DNA of 32,691 nucleotides. It comes from Accumulibacter sp. (GTDB lineage: Bacteria; Pseudomonadota; Gammaproteobacteria; Burkholderiales; Rhodocyclaceae). The position numbers and the translations under genes are program-made. The notes below the pieces were generated by a model that saw only the letters and a list, made by a program, of their open reading frames with translations, was not told where the DNA came from and did not search any database. Of the stretch, positions 16,716 through 25,298 are shown in pieces. The stretch spans positions 1 to 32,691 of the forward strand of contig NZ_JAMTDQ010000021.1 of NCBI RefSeq assembly GCF_023806635.1, given 5' to 3'. Position 1 is the stretch's first letter. Every line of letters begins with the position of its first letter.

Positions 16716-18101
16716 ATGTCGATCAGGATGTTTGAGCGCAGCAAGGCGTCCGACGCGGACATCACCGACGTCAGCGAAGTCGCCGACGCCGGCGGACAGC
16801 GGCCGGCGTCGGTCGATATCGACCATGGCCGGGCCTCGCGCTTCGGCTGGCTGGTTCTCGCCATCGGTTTCGGCGGCTTCATGCTGTGGGCGGCCCTGGC
16901 GCCTCTCGACCAGGGGGTGCCGGCCGGTGGCCAGGTCGTCGTGACTGGTAACCGCAAGACGGTACAGAACCTCGGTGCAGGCAAGATCGAGGCGATTCTG
17001 GTCAAGGACGGGGACGAGGTGCAGAGCGGGCAGGTACTCGTGCGTCTCGACCCGACTCTGGCGAGCTCGCAGTACGAGGTGGCGCGCAGTCAATGGTTCG
17101 TGGCCAAGGCGGCCGAAGCGAGGCTCCTGGCGGAGGCGCAGGGCAAGTCGGAAATCGTCTTTGCCGACGAACTGCTGCAGGCAAGGGATGATCCGCGGGC
17201 GACGAGCGCGATGGTGGTGCAGGCACAGTTGCTGCGTTCCCGCCAGGCGGCGCTGCAAGCGGAACTAGGGGCGATGCGCAGCATGCTTGCCGGGCTGCAG
17301 TCGTCGGCGAAAGGTCTCGAGGCGACGCGACGGGCCAAGGAAGAGCAGAGCAAGCTGCTGCTCGATGAGCTCAAGGGCCTGCGTGACCTGGCCGCCGAAG
17401 GCTACCTGCCGCGCAATCGCCTGTCCGAACAGGAACGCCTGCAGGCACAGCTGAGTGGTGCCATTTCCGAGGACATCGGCAATCTCGGGCGGACACAGCA
17501 GAGCATTGCCGAAGTCCGGATGCGCATGAGCGCGCGCCAACAGGAATACGACAAGGACGTCGAGACCGGCCTGGCGGAGGTGCAAAAGGAGGTGACATCG
17601 CTCGACAGCCGCCTCGCCGGGCTGGCCTTCGAACTGGCCAACACGGATATCCGTGCGCCGGCAGAGGGAATCGTCGTCGGCCTGAGCGTGCACACGGTTG
17701 GCGGGGTGCTGGCGCCGGGGACGCCGCTGATGGACGTGGTGCCGCGAAATGAGCCGCTGCGCATCGATGTCCAGATTCCGACGACCCTGATCGACAAGGT
17801 GCGCATCGGTTCGCCGGTCGACATCACCTTTCCCGCCTTCAACCAGCGCACGACGCCGCAGATTCCGGGCAACTTCGTGCAGGTGGCGGCCGATGCCACC
17901 ACCGACCCGCAGGGCAGGGTACCACCCTTCTACCGGGGCCAGGTGGTCGTCACCGAAGATGGGATGAAGAAGCTCAAGCACTACGAGATCAAGGCCGGGA
18001 TGCCCGCGGAGGTTTTCATCAAGACCGGCGAACGGACGATGCTGAACTACCTGTTCAAGCCCATCCTCGATCGCATGAAGACGGCACTGACCGAGGAGTG
18101 A
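16716..18101 (+). CDS. Type I secretion membrane fusion protein (HlyD/PrtE family)
   Basis: Periplasmic adaptor linking the ABC exporter to the outer membrane channel. The 461 residues have a cytoplasmic N-terminus and a single membrane helix at about 43-62 (FGWLVLAIGFGGFMLWAALA). A biotinyl-lipoyl-like half motif follows (VQNLGAGKIEAILVKDGDEVQSGQVLVRLD), then a long coiled-coil hairpin (about 110-300). The second lipoyl half and beta-barrel contain TDIRAPAEGIVVGLSVHTVGGVLAPGTPLM. AGGGAG directly precedes ATG 16716 with almost no spacer, and ATG 16728 is an alternative. Sixteen bases separate it from the exporter gene and its stop overlaps the next start, so the three genes form one operon. 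Confidence 0.92.
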   Translation: MSIRMFERSKASDADITDVSEVADAGGQRPASVDIDHGRASRFGWLVLAIGFGGFMLWAALAPLDQGVPAGGQVVVTGNRKTVQNLGAGKIEAILVKDGDEVQSGQVLVRLDPTLASSQYEVARSQWFVAKAAEARLLAEAQGKSEIVFADELLQARDDPRATSAMVVQAQLLRSRQAALQAELGAMRSMLAGLQSSAKGLEATRRAKEEQSKLLLDELKGLRDLAAEGYLPRNRLSEQERLQAQLSGAISEDIGNLGRTQQSIAEVRMRMSARQQEYDKDVETGLAEVQKEVTSLDSRLAGLAFELANTDIRAPAEGIVVGLSVHTVGGVLAPGTPLMDVVPRNEPLRIDVQIPTTLIDKVRIGSPVDITFPAFNQRTTPQIPGNFVQVAADATTDPQGRVPPFYRGQVVVTEDGMKKLKHYEIKAGMPAEVFIKTGERTMLNYLFKPILDRMKTALTEE

Positions 18102-19438
18102 GGAGGGTGCGGGGGGCAGTCGGGCTGGTGGGTTGCGCGCTGGCACTCTGGTCGTCCGGGGTACTGGCGGCCGGCCTGATGGATGCCTATCAGGCGGCGC
18201 GGCAGAACGATCCGTCGTTCCGCGCCGCACGCTACGAGCGTGACGCCGGGCAGTATGCGATTGCCATCGGCCGGGCCGGCTTGCTGCCGAACGTCGGCAT
18301 CACCGGTGCCTATTCGAGAAACAGGGGCGAGCGGACCTATTTCACCCGCGCGGGCAGCCCGACCGAGGATCTCGACTACCGCGAGGAGGCGAGCGCGATC
18401 GCCTTGCGGCAGCCGTTGTTCAACTACGACAGTATCGTCCGCAATCGCCAGGGGGGGGTGCAGGCTGCGTTCAGCGATGCCGTCTTCGATCGCAAGGAGG
18501 CTGAGTTCGCCGTCAGGCTGGCGTCAGCCTATTTCGAGGTGCTGTTCTCGCTCGAGAGGCTGGCCCTGAGTGACGCCGAGATCGCCGCCTATCGTGCCGA
18601 TCGCGAGACTTCAGAGCGTCGGCGAAAGGGCGGTGAGGGAACGGTGACCGAGGTGGCCGAGGCCGAATCGAGGCTGCAGCTCGCTCGCGCTGGTCGCGCC
18701 GATGCCATCGATCGGCTCTCGGTGGCCAACCTCAGGCTGGAAAGCATGACCGGCAAAGCGATGGCTCCACTCTGGCCCCTGCGCCGGGATTTCGCGCCGA
18801 GCGCCGTCCAGGCAGTCAGTCTCGACCAGTGGTCGGCGCTGGCCGAGGAGAGCAGCCCGGAGATTCGTGCACGGCGGAAGTCATTCGAGTTCGCCAGCCT
18901 TGAGGTCGATCGCAATCGGGCGGGTCATTATCCACAACTCGACTTCGTCGCCCGTTCGTCGCGCACGCAAGGCGAATCGCTGTCCACCGTCGATCAGAAG
19001 AACGTCATCAATTCGGTCGGCGTGCAGCTCAACATCCCGTTGTTCGCCGGCGGCCGGGTCGATGCGCTGACCGGGCAGGCCGTCGCCAACCGCGCGCGCG
19101 CTCAGGCCGAGTTGGATGCCGCCGTGAACGAGGTGCTGATCGAAGTCAGAAAGCAGTTCATGGCCGTCGAGACTGGTGGCAGCAAGATCGCCGCCTATCA
19201 GAAAGCCGTCGATGCCAGTGTGGTCGCCGTCGAGGGAACGCTGCGCGGCATGCGCGGCGGCATCAGGAGCAACGTCGATGTGCTCAATGCCGAACGGGTG
19301 ATGTTCGTTGCCAGGCGTGACCTCGCGCAGGCGCGCTACGAGTACCTGCTCAGCCTGCTGCAGCTGAGGGCGGCGGCGGGTGTTCTGTCGGAGAAGGATC
19401 TGCAGGAGGTCGCCAGTCTCCTGTTGCCGCCCGAGTGA
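18098..19438 (+). CDS. Type I secretion outer membrane channel protein (TolC family)
   Basis: Outer-membrane efflux protein of 446 residues that completes the secretion tunnel. A signal peptide is visible (MRRVRGAVGLVGCALALWSSGVLAAG). The duplicated TolC-type helical repeats follow, including LMDAYQAARQNDPSFRAARYE, ALRQPLFNYDSIVRNRQGG, NSVGVQLNIPLFAGGRVDALTGQA and RSNVDVLNAERVMFVARRDLAQARYEYL. Translation appears to begin at GTG 18098, which overlaps the membrane fusion protein stop (GTGA); GTG 18107, with AGGAGG just before it, is an alternative. A run of eight G residues at 18451-18458 lies inside the coding region near residue 118, a place where slippage would inactivate the gene. No terminator with a T-run follows; a GGCGGC/GCCGCC hairpin at 19447-19475 is weak. 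Confidence 0.92.
   Translation: MRRVRGAVGLVGCALALWSSGVLAAGLMDAYQAARQNDPSFRAARYERDAGQYAIAIGRAGLLPNVGITGAYSRNRGERTYFTRAGSPTEDLDYREEASAIALRQPLFNYDSIVRNRQGGVQAAFSDAVFDRKEAEFAVRLASAYFEVLFSLERLALSDAEIAAYRADRETSERRRKGGEGTVTEVAEAESRLQLARAGRADAIDRLSVANLRLESMTGKAMAPLWPLRRDFAPSAVQAVSLDQWSALAEESSPEIRARRKSFEFASLEVDRNRAGHYPQLDFVARSSRTQGESLSTVDQKNVINSVGVQLNIPLFAGGRVDALTGQAVANRARAQAELDAAVNEVLIEVRKQFMAVETGGSKIAAYQKAVDASVVAVEGTLRGMRGGIRSNVDVLNAERVMFVARRDLAQARYEYLLSLLQLRAAAGVLSEKDLQEVASLLLPPE
18451..18458 (+). repeat. G8 homopolymer inside the TolC-like coding sequence
   Basis: Eight consecutive G residues encode part of Gln-Gly-Gly-Val near residue 118 of the outer-membrane channel. In the present sequence the frame is intact through the whole gene. 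A tract of this length can slip during replication and is also a common site of sequencing error. Confidence 0.8.
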
Positions 19439-19523
19439 TCGCGGTGGGCGGCGGTGAAGTCGTCGCGAAGCCGCCGGTTGGCGTGCCTGGCCGTCTGCCC
19501 GGATGCGGCTGGCGCCCATCGCG

Positions 19524-20222
19524 CTAGGACGAAGGTGGCGGGCAGACGATGCTCGGTAGCTGGGTGAGATCGCTGATTTCTCCGTCGGGGGTGGCCGGCA
19601 GCCGTTCCGCCGCCTGCGCAAAGCGGTTGCACCAGACGACGCGGAGGCCGCTGGCCTTGGCGCACCAGGCATCCCAGGCATTCGCGGAAAGGAAGCAGAT
19701 GGCCTCTGGGGCGAGTTGCAGTCGTTCCGGAGCCAGGCGATACACCGCCGGGTGCGGCTTGAAGACGCCCACCTCCTCGACTGACAGGACGGCGTCAAAG
19801 AACTCGTCGAGCCTGCTGTTGCGGACGACCGCGGCGAGCATCGCCGGTGTGCCGTTGGAGAGGATGGCCAGTCGCATCCCGCGTGCGCGCAGCTGCTGCA
19901 GCGTGGCCGGCACGTCGGCATAACACCCAAGTTGCAGGTAGAGGTCGAGCAGGCGCGCGTGCAGGCCGGGCCGTTCGAGGCCGAGCGTGCTCAACGCATA
20001 GTCGAGCGCCTCGCCGGTCACCTGCCAGAAGTCGGCATGTCGGCCAGCCAGTCCGCGCAACCAAGTGTATTGCAACTGCTTCTGCCGCCAGATCTCGGAC
20101 AGCTTCTGCCAGTCGGCACCCAGTTCGCCGCTGACGGCGCGCGCGGCGCCGTTGAAGTCGAAAAGCGTTCCGTAAGCGTCGAAGACACACGCTTCGATGC
20201 CGGTGAGTCGTCCGTCTCTCAT
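19524..20222 (-). CDS. Haloacid dehalogenase, type II (L-2-haloacid dehalogenase-like)
   Basis: HAD-superfamily hydrolase of 232 residues. All key residues of characterised L-2-haloacid dehalogenases have counterparts: nucleophile Asp15 in VFDAYGTLFD, Thr19, Arg46, Ser122 in LSNGTP, Lys155 and Tyr161 in FKPHPAVYRL, and Ser179, Asn181 and Asp184 in LSANAWDA. The family removes halide from 2-haloalkanoic acids with inversion, although many annotated members may act on other small substrates. The start at CAT 20220-20222 (MRDGRLTGIE) is preceded on the minus strand by CGGAG at usable distance. It lies 47 bases downstream of the radical SAM gene on the same strand, so the two are probably one operon. 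It converges with the TolC-like gene. Confidence 0.88.
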   Translation of the reverse strand: MRDGRLTGIEACVFDAYGTLFDFNGAARAVSGELGADWQKLSEIWRQKQLQYTWLRGLAGRHADFWQVTGEALDYALSTLGLERPGLHARLLDLYLQLGCYADVPATLQQLRARGMRLAILSNGTPAMLAAVVRNSRLDEFFDAVLSVEEVGVFKPHPAVYRLAPERLQLAPEAICFLSANAWDAWCAKASGLRVVWCNRFAQAAERLPATPDGEISDLTQLPSIVCPPPSS

Positions 20223-20269
20223 TGTTCTGTGCTCCGCTCGGGGTGCCACGGTCTGGTCAGGTCGGCGGT

Positions 20270-21268
20270 TCAGGTACCGCAGGTCGGCGCTGGTGCGGGC
20301 TTGTGGCCGAGAGCGCCGCCGCAACCCGATCCCTGCCCGGCTGTGCAACCGAAACAGTGTTCGGCGACACGGATGCCATGTCCCTCGAGCGCCACGGCGT
20401 CGATTTCGCTGATGTGCCAGCGCGAAGTGCCCCTTCTGCTGATCGGCAGGCCGAGTTGCTGATTGAAGTCGCAGTCGTGGAGATAACCTTGCCAATCGAC
20501 CGACAGGAGGTTGCGGCACATCACGTGCTCGAGGTTTTCCTTGCGATGCGCTGCCCGCAGCAGCTGCAGGTAGTCGTTGAACTGACCCCGCGAGACGAGA
20601 ACGGAGCCGAAGCGCTGGATCGGCATGTTCGCCAGGGTGAAAAGCTGGTTGAATGCGATGCCGAACTCATGCCCGAGATGTTCCCGGTAGGCTGCCGTGA
20701 GCGCTGCCTGCGGTGGTGGCAGCGATGGTCCCTGTGGATTGAAGACCAGGTTGAGTTGCAGCCCGCTATCGGCCATGCCGTAGCCGAGGGCGTTCAGCCG
20801 CTGCAACCCGCGGATGCTGCCGGCAAAGCTGCCCTTGCCGCGCTGCCGGTCTACGTTGTCCTCGATGTAGCAGGGCAACGAGGCGACCACCTCGATCTGG
20901 TGCGCCGCAAGGAATTCTCCCAGATCCTCTTGCCCGGGTTCGTCGAGGATGGTGAGGTTGCAGCGATCGATCACGCGCAAGCCCCGCTCGCGGCCGGCAA
21001 CAGCCAGCCGCCGGAAATGTGGATTGAGTTCGGGCGCTCCGCCCGTCAGGTCGAGCGTCGTGACTCCCGGGCTGGCCGAGAGGAAGGCAACGACGGCGTC
21101 GACCGTCTCGGCGGTCATCTCCTCGCGCCGCTGCGGACCGGCATTGACGTGGCAGTGGAGACAACTCTGGTTGCAGCGGTAGCCGAGATTGACCTGCAGG
21201 ATGTCGACCGAGCGGCGAACGATCGCCGGGAAGGTGGTGGCCGAGAGCAGGGGCAAGGTGGCGTGCAT
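20270..21268 (-). CDS. arsS: Radical SAM / Cys-rich protein, ArsS (arsenosugar biosynthesis) family
   Basis: Radical SAM enzyme of 332 residues with the cluster motif CNQSCLHC (Cys32, Cys36, Cys39) after ILQVNLGYR. A SAM-region TLDLTGGAPELNPHF follows, then a Cys-rich C-terminal region (CRNLLSVDWQGYLHDCDFNQQLGL and later CFGCTAGQGSGCGGALGHK). This layout matches the ArsS family, in which members transfer a 5'-deoxyadenosyl group to dimethylarsenite during arsenosugar formation. That function has been shown for few members, and no arsM or other arsenic gene is in the window. The start at 21268 has GGAG upstream on the minus strand. A haloacid dehalogenase gene follows 47 bases later. Confidence 0.82.
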   Translation of the reverse strand: MHATLPLLSATTFPAIVRRSVDILQVNLGYRCNQSCLHCHVNAGPQRREEMTAETVDAVVAFLSASPGVTTLDLTGGAPELNPHFRRLAVAGRERGLRVIDRCNLTILDEPGQEDLGEFLAAHQIEVVASLPCYIEDNVDRQRGKGSFAGSIRGLQRLNALGYGMADSGLQLNLVFNPQGPSLPPPQAALTAAYREHLGHEFGIAFNQLFTLANMPIQRFGSVLVSRGQFNDYLQLLRAAHRKENLEHVMCRNLLSVDWQGYLHDCDFNQQLGLPISRRGTSRWHISEIDAVALEGHGIRVAEHCFGCTAGQGSGCGGALGHKPAPAPTCGT

Positions 21269-21765
21269 CGGTCGTTCTCCATGAATGTCCGCGCTTCTGT
21301 CGCCGCGGGCGTGCCTTTCCTTACACCTGATCGTCGTCGCGCACACGGCGGCAGACGCTGGCCGTCTGCAGCCGGACCGTCGGCCGAGCGCGACGTCGGC
21401 TGCGCGCAACACCCGCGGATGCCGGCTGGCGTTCGAACCGCTTCGGGCTGAGGGTCAGCGAGCTCTTGCCAGACAAGGGTGCCACACAAGGCAGGTTTCG
21501 AGGCGCCCAATAATACTGTAGAATCGCTCGCTTTCCGCGTACGCCGAGGCGGCAGGAAGGCTGGCTGCGGGTGGGCCGGCTGCTCCCGATGCCGTCCGGG
21601 GCCGCGTCTGGCGCCGCGTTGCCGGTCTCGCTCGCGGGCGGCAGTCTGGCGATTCGGTCGGCGCTCACATCGGCTGCCCGCGCGGCACTGTCTGGAGACG
21701 CCTGGGGTGGTTCGCAGCGGTCTCCGCTCTGGACCACGTTTCAGCCTGTATCACAAGGATTCTGA
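21269..21765. other. Divergent intergenic region between arsS and tig
   Basis: About 500 bases separate the divergent arsS and tig starts. The part nearest arsS should carry its promoter but shows no clear consensus. A small AT-richer island around 21505-21525 is the best promoter candidate for tig. The remaining sequence is GC-rich, and I saw no coding frame with family resemblance. Confidence 0.5.
21496..21524 (+). promoter_or_regulatory. Candidate sigma-70-type promoter for tig
   Basis: TTTCGA at 21496-21501 and TAGAAT at 21519-21524 are separated by 17 bases, within an AT-rich island that contains TAATACTGTAGAATC. The -35 match is poor and the -10 fair. The position would give a leader of about 235 bases before tig. 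Confidence 0.25.
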
Positions 21766-23085
21766 ATGGAAACTAACGCTGCTAACCCTGTTGCACCCGC
21801 TGCAAGTGCGCTTGAGCGCCGCCTCGAACTGTCGGTGGCGATAGCCGAACTCGAGCAGGATGTCGACCAGCGCCTGCGGCGCCTGGGCAAGAACATGAAA
21901 CTGCCGGGCTTCCGCCCGGGCAAGGTGCCGGCCAGCATCGTCAGGCAACAGTACGGCGATCAGGCACGCATGGACGCTCTGCAGGAGGCGTTGGGGCGTC
22001 TGTTCGGCGAGGCGGTCAGGGTGCAGAACTTGCGCGTCGCTGGCGCACCGAAGATCGAGGCCAGCGACAGCGGCAGCACGACGCACATGGACTTCTCGGC
22101 GACCTTCGAGGTGTACCCGGACATCACGCTGAGTGACCTGGCTGGCATCGAAGTCGAACGGCCGGTGCTCGAGGTCGGTGCGGAGGAGATCGACAGCACA
22201 CTCGAGATTCTGCGCAAGCAGCGCGTGCACTACGAGCCGGTGGATCGTGCGGCGGCTCTGGCGGACCGTGTCACCATCGACTTCCTCGGCAAAAAGGATG
22301 GCGAGCCGTTTGCCGGCGGGCAGGGACAGGACTACCGCTTCGTTCTCGGGGAGGGAAAGATGCTGTCCGACTTCGAGAATGCGGTGATCGGCACGCGTGC
22401 CGGAGAAGCCAAGTCGTTCGACATGACCTTTCCGGCCGAGTACTTCTCGAAGGATCTGGCCGGCCAGTCGGTGATCTTCGACATCGTGCTCAAGGAGGTC
22501 TGTGAACCGGTGCTGCCGGAGCTCGACGGCGATTTTGCCCGTGCTCTGGGTGTCGAGGACGGGAATCTGACGCAGATGCGGGACGAGATCGAGGCCAACC
22601 TCAGGCGCGAGGTGAAGAAACGTCTGCAGGGCCGGATCACCGCACAGGTGATGGACGTGCTGTTGCAGGCCAACCCGTTGCAGGTCCCGGAGGCGTTGAT
22701 CCAGAAGGAGGTCGAGCGGCTGATGCAGGTGGCACGCCAGGACATGGAGCAGCGCGGCATGAAGGTCAAGGACCTGCCGATGCGACCGGAGTGGTTCAGC
22801 GACCAGGCCAGGCGGCGCGTATCGATTGGCCTCATCCTTTCGGAAATCGTCAAGCTCAACGACCTGCGGGCACAGCCGGCGCAAGTGCGGGAACTGGTGG
22901 AGGATGCAGCGCAAAGCTACGACAATCCGCAGGAGGTCGTTCGCTGGTACTATGCCAAGGCCGAGCGCCTGAGCGACTTCGAAGGTGCGGCCATTGAGGC
23001 GAACGTGGTCGACTGGGTCCTGCAGCGGGTGAAGGTGAGCGACAAGCCGGTGGCCTTCGCCGAGCTGATGGGGCAACAAGCCTGA
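21766..23085 (+). CDS. tig: Trigger factor
   Basis: Ribosome-associated chaperone with peptidyl-prolyl isomerase activity that meets nascent chains at the exit tunnel. The 439 residues include the N-terminal ribosome-binding domain with signature GFRPGKVP (from Gly48). An FKBP-like domain (about 160-245, with DRVTIDFLGKKDGEPFAGG) and a helical C-terminal substrate cradle follow. AAGGA at 21755-21759, six bases before ATG 21766, fixes the start. It heads the conserved tig-clpP-clpX-lon order of Proteobacteria. The gap to clpP is 173 bases, so clpP may also have its own promoter. Confidence 0.96.
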   Translation: METNAANPVAPAASALERRLELSVAIAELEQDVDQRLRRLGKNMKLPGFRPGKVPASIVRQQYGDQARMDALQEALGRLFGEAVRVQNLRVAGAPKIEASDSGSTTHMDFSATFEVYPDITLSDLAGIEVERPVLEVGAEEIDSTLEILRKQRVHYEPVDRAAALADRVTIDFLGKKDGEPFAGGQGQDYRFVLGEGKMLSDFENAVIGTRAGEAKSFDMTFPAEYFSKDLAGQSVIFDIVLKEVCEPVLPELDGDFARALGVEDGNLTQMRDEIEANLRREVKKRLQGRITAQVMDVLLQANPLQVPEALIQKEVERLMQVARQDMEQRGMKVKDLPMRPEWFSDQARRRVSIGLILSEIVKLNDLRAQPAQVRELVEDAAQSYDNPQEVVRWYYAKAERLSDFEGAAIEANVVDWVLQRVKVSDKPVAFAELMGQQA

Positions 23086-23258
23086 CGCGGGAGTCGACGT
23101 AGCTGGCGGTAAAGCAGCGGTGGCGGCGCTGCGGGCGGTGCCGGCGCGCCCATGGGCCGCGGCGTCCTCTTCCTCGACCCCTGGCACTCCTCGAGTCGGG
23201 GTGGTGCAGGGGCGTCGTGAGTCGCAGCAGCGGTTTTCAGGGTAACAAGGGAAACGAA

Positions 23259-23891
23259 ATGGGAATTGACGACGCGGGCGGTTGGGATCCGCAGGCACTT
23301 GGCTTGGTGCCGATGGTGATCGAACAAAGCGGTCGTGGCGAGCGGGCCTACGACATCTACTCGCGCCTCCTGAAGGAGCGCGTGATCTTTCTCGTTGGCC
23401 CCGTCAATGACGTGACGGCGAATCTGGTGGTCGCCCAACTCCTGTTTCTCGAGGCCGAGAACCCGGACAAGGACGTTCACTTCTACATCAACTCGCCGGG
23501 TGGTGCGGTGTCGGCCGGGCTGTCGATCTACGACACGATGCAGTTCATCAAGCCCGACGTGTCGACCCTGTGCATGGGACAGGCGTGTTCGATGGGCGCC
23601 TTCCTGCTGGCTGCGGGTGCTGCCGGCAAGCGCTTTGCCCTGCCGAACTCACGGGTGATGATTCACCAGCCGATGGGCGGATTTCAGGGACAGGCTTCGG
23701 ATATTGCGATTCATGCCAAGGAGATCCTGTCGCTGCGCGCCAAGCTCAACGAACTCATGGCACGGCACACGGGTCAGGCGATCGACCGGATCGAGCGCGA
23801 TACCGATCGCGACAATTTCCTTTCGGCGCAGGAAGCGGCAGAATACGGCTTGATCGACAAGGTACTGGCCAATCGGCAGGCGGCGCTCTGA
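23259..23891 (+). CDS. clpP: ATP-dependent Clp protease proteolytic subunit
   Basis: Serine protease that forms a double heptameric ring and degrades proteins fed by ClpX or ClpA. The 210 residues carry the triad Ser111 ([11 protein letters not shown]), His136 (IHQPMGG) and Asp185 (RDTDRDNF), numbered exactly as in the E. coli precursor. A short N-terminal propeptide is likely. ATG 23259 with AAGGGA six bases before it is preferred over GTG 23217, which would add fourteen residues. clpX begins 48 bases after the stop. Confidence 0.97.
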   Translation: MGIDDAGGWDPQALGLVPMVIEQSGRGERAYDIYSRLLKERVIFLVGPVNDVTANLVVAQLLFLEAENPDKDVHFYINSPGGAVSAGLSIYDTMQFIKPDVSTLCMGQACSMGAFLLAAGAAGKRFALPNSRVMIHQPMGGFQGQASDIAIHAKEILSLRAKLNELMARHTGQAIDRIERDTDRDNFLSAQEAAEYGLIDKVLANRQAAL

Positions 23892-23939
23892 GGGTGCATC
23901 CGGGCAGCTCCGGTCGGGCTCGATTGTGAGGTGGACGAC

Positions 23940-25214
23940 ATGTCGGAAAAGAAAAGTGGTACCGAGAAACTCCTCTACTGCTCGTTCTGCGGCAAGAGTC
24001 AGCACGAGGTCAAGAAGCTGATCGCCGGGCCATCGGTCTTCATCTGCGACGAGTGCATCGAGCTGTGCAACGACATCGTGCGCGACGAGATCGCCGCGGA
24101 CCAGGGTGGTGGCAAGGGCGGAAAGGTGGAACTGCCGACACCACGGGAGATCTCGGCGCTTCTCGACCAGTACGTGATCGGGCAGGACCAGGCGAAGCGC
24201 ATCCTGTCGGTGGCCGTCTACAATCACTACAAGCGGCTGCGGCACTTCAGCAAGACGAGCGACGAGATCGAGCTGGCCAAGAGCAACATCCTGCTCATCG
24301 GCCCGACCGGCTCGGGCAAGACCCTGCTGGCACAGACGCTCGCCCGCATGCTCGACGTGCCCTTCGTGATGGCGGATGCGACGACCCTGACCGAAGCCGG
24401 CTACGTCGGCGAGGATGTCGAGAACATCATCCAGAAACTGCTGCAGAAGGCCGACTACGATACCGAAAAGGCGCAGCGCGGCATCGTCTACATCGACGAG
24501 ATCGACAAGATCTCGCGCAAGTCGGACAATCCGTCGATCACGCGCGACGTGTCGGGCGAAGGCGTGCAGCAGGCGTTGCTGAAGTTGATCGAAGGGACGA
24601 TCGCCTCGGTACCGCCGCAGGGCGGACGCAAGCATCCCAACCAGGACTTCGTGCAGGTCGACACGACGAACATCCTGTTTGTCTGCGGTGGCGCTTTCGA
24701 TGGCCTCGACAAGGTGATTCGCAATCGTTCCGAGCGAGGTGGCATCGGCTTTGGCGCCGAGGTCCGCAGCAAGGACAACAAGCGTGCGATCGGCGAGGTC
24801 CTGCGTACAGTGGAGCCCGAGGACCTGATCAAGTTCGGTCTGATCCCCGAGCTCATCGGACGGCTGCCGGTGATTGCCACTCTTGAGGAATTGTCGGCTG
24901 CGGCGCTGGTGGAAATCCTCGTCGAACCGAAGAACGCACTGGTGAAGCAGTACCAGAAGCTGTTCGCCATGGAGGGCGTCGCGCTCGAGATCCGGCCGGC
25001 AGCGATGATGGCGATCGCTCGCAAGGCGCTCGAGCGGAAGACCGGAGCACGGGGTTTGCGCTCGATCCTCGAGGGGATCCTGCTCGACACGATGTACGAA
25101 CTTCCCGGCATGGAGAATGTCTCGGAAGTCGTCATCGACGAGGGGGTGATCGTCGGTGATGCCAAGCCACTGCTGATCTACGCGGATCAGCCAAAGGTGT
25201 CCGGCGGCAACTGA
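23940..25214 (+). CDS. clpX: Clp protease ATP-binding subunit ClpX
   Basis: AAA+ unfoldase that recognises substrates and threads them into ClpP. The 424 residues are the usual length. An N-terminal zinc-binding domain has Cys14, Cys17, Cys36 and Cys39. The AAA+ domain has Walker A GPTGSGKT (121-128), pore loop GYVGED, Walker [10 protein letters not shown], the RKHPNQDF region, and sensor-2 TGARGLR. AGGTGG five bases before ATG 23940 supports this start rather than GTG 23931. It is followed by lon, which has its own heat-shock promoter in the gap. Confidence 0.97.
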   Translation: MSEKKSGTEKLLYCSFCGKSQHEVKKLIAGPSVFICDECIELCNDIVRDEIAADQGGGKGGKVELPTPREISALLDQYVIGQDQAKRILSVAVYNHYKRLRHFSKTSDEIELAKSNILLIGPTGSGKTLLAQTLARMLDVPFVMADATTLTEAGYVGEDVENIIQKLLQKADYDTEKAQRGIVYIDEIDKISRKSDNPSITRDVSGEGVQQALLKLIEGTIASVPPQGGRKHPNQDFVQVDTTNILFVCGGAFDGLDKVIRNRSERGGIGFGAEVRSKDNKRAIGEVLRTVEPEDLIKFGLIPELIGRLPVIATLEELSAAALVEILVEPKNALVKQYQKLFAMEGVALEIRPAAMMAIARKALERKTGARGLRSILEGILLDTMYELPGMENVSEVVIDEGVIVGDAKPLLIYADQPKVSGGN

Positions 25215-25237
25215 CGTCCTGGCCGTTTCTGCTGCGG

Positions 25238-25265
25238 CTTGAAATCCGGGTTCTTGCCACCATCT
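25238..25265 (+). promoter_or_regulatory. Sigma-32 (RpoH)-type heat-shock promoter of lon
   Basis: CTTGAAA at 25238-25244 is a perfect -35 for sigma-32. After 13 bases, CACCATCT at 25258-25265 matches the -10 consensus CCCCATNT at all but one defined position. Transcription would start near 25272, about 27 bases before lon ATG 25299. lon is a classical RpoH-dependent gene. The -10 lies inside a perfect inverted repeat. Confidence 0.75.
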
Positions 25266-25277
25266 CTGGCAAGAACC
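25249..25277. repeat. Perfect 11-bp inverted repeat overlapping the lon promoter
   Basis: GGTTCTTGCCA (25249-25259) and TGGCAAGAACC (25267-25277) are exact reverse complements separated by seven bases. No T-run follows, so it is not an ordinary terminator. The repeat spans the -10 and predicted start of the lon promoter, the position of a repressor operator. In read-through RNA from clpX it would fold into a strong hairpin. Confidence 0.7.
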
Positions 25278-25298
25278 ACAACCTATGGGACACAATCC

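Noticed and set aside
13925-17005. 1026-residue open frame on the minus strand opposite the binding protein and secretion genes
   Set aside because: It runs antisense through several well-supported genes and its translation is Arg/Gln/His-rich without any family motif. Long antisense frames are expected in high-GC coding DNA.
19447-19475. GGCGGC/GCCGCC hairpin after the TolC-like gene as a terminator
   Set aside because: The stem is only six pairs with a 17-base loop and there is no T-run.
23086-23258. Possible sigma-32 promoter for clpP
   Set aside because: I looked for CTTGAAA-like and CCCCAT-like elements in the tig-clpP gap and found no properly spaced pair.
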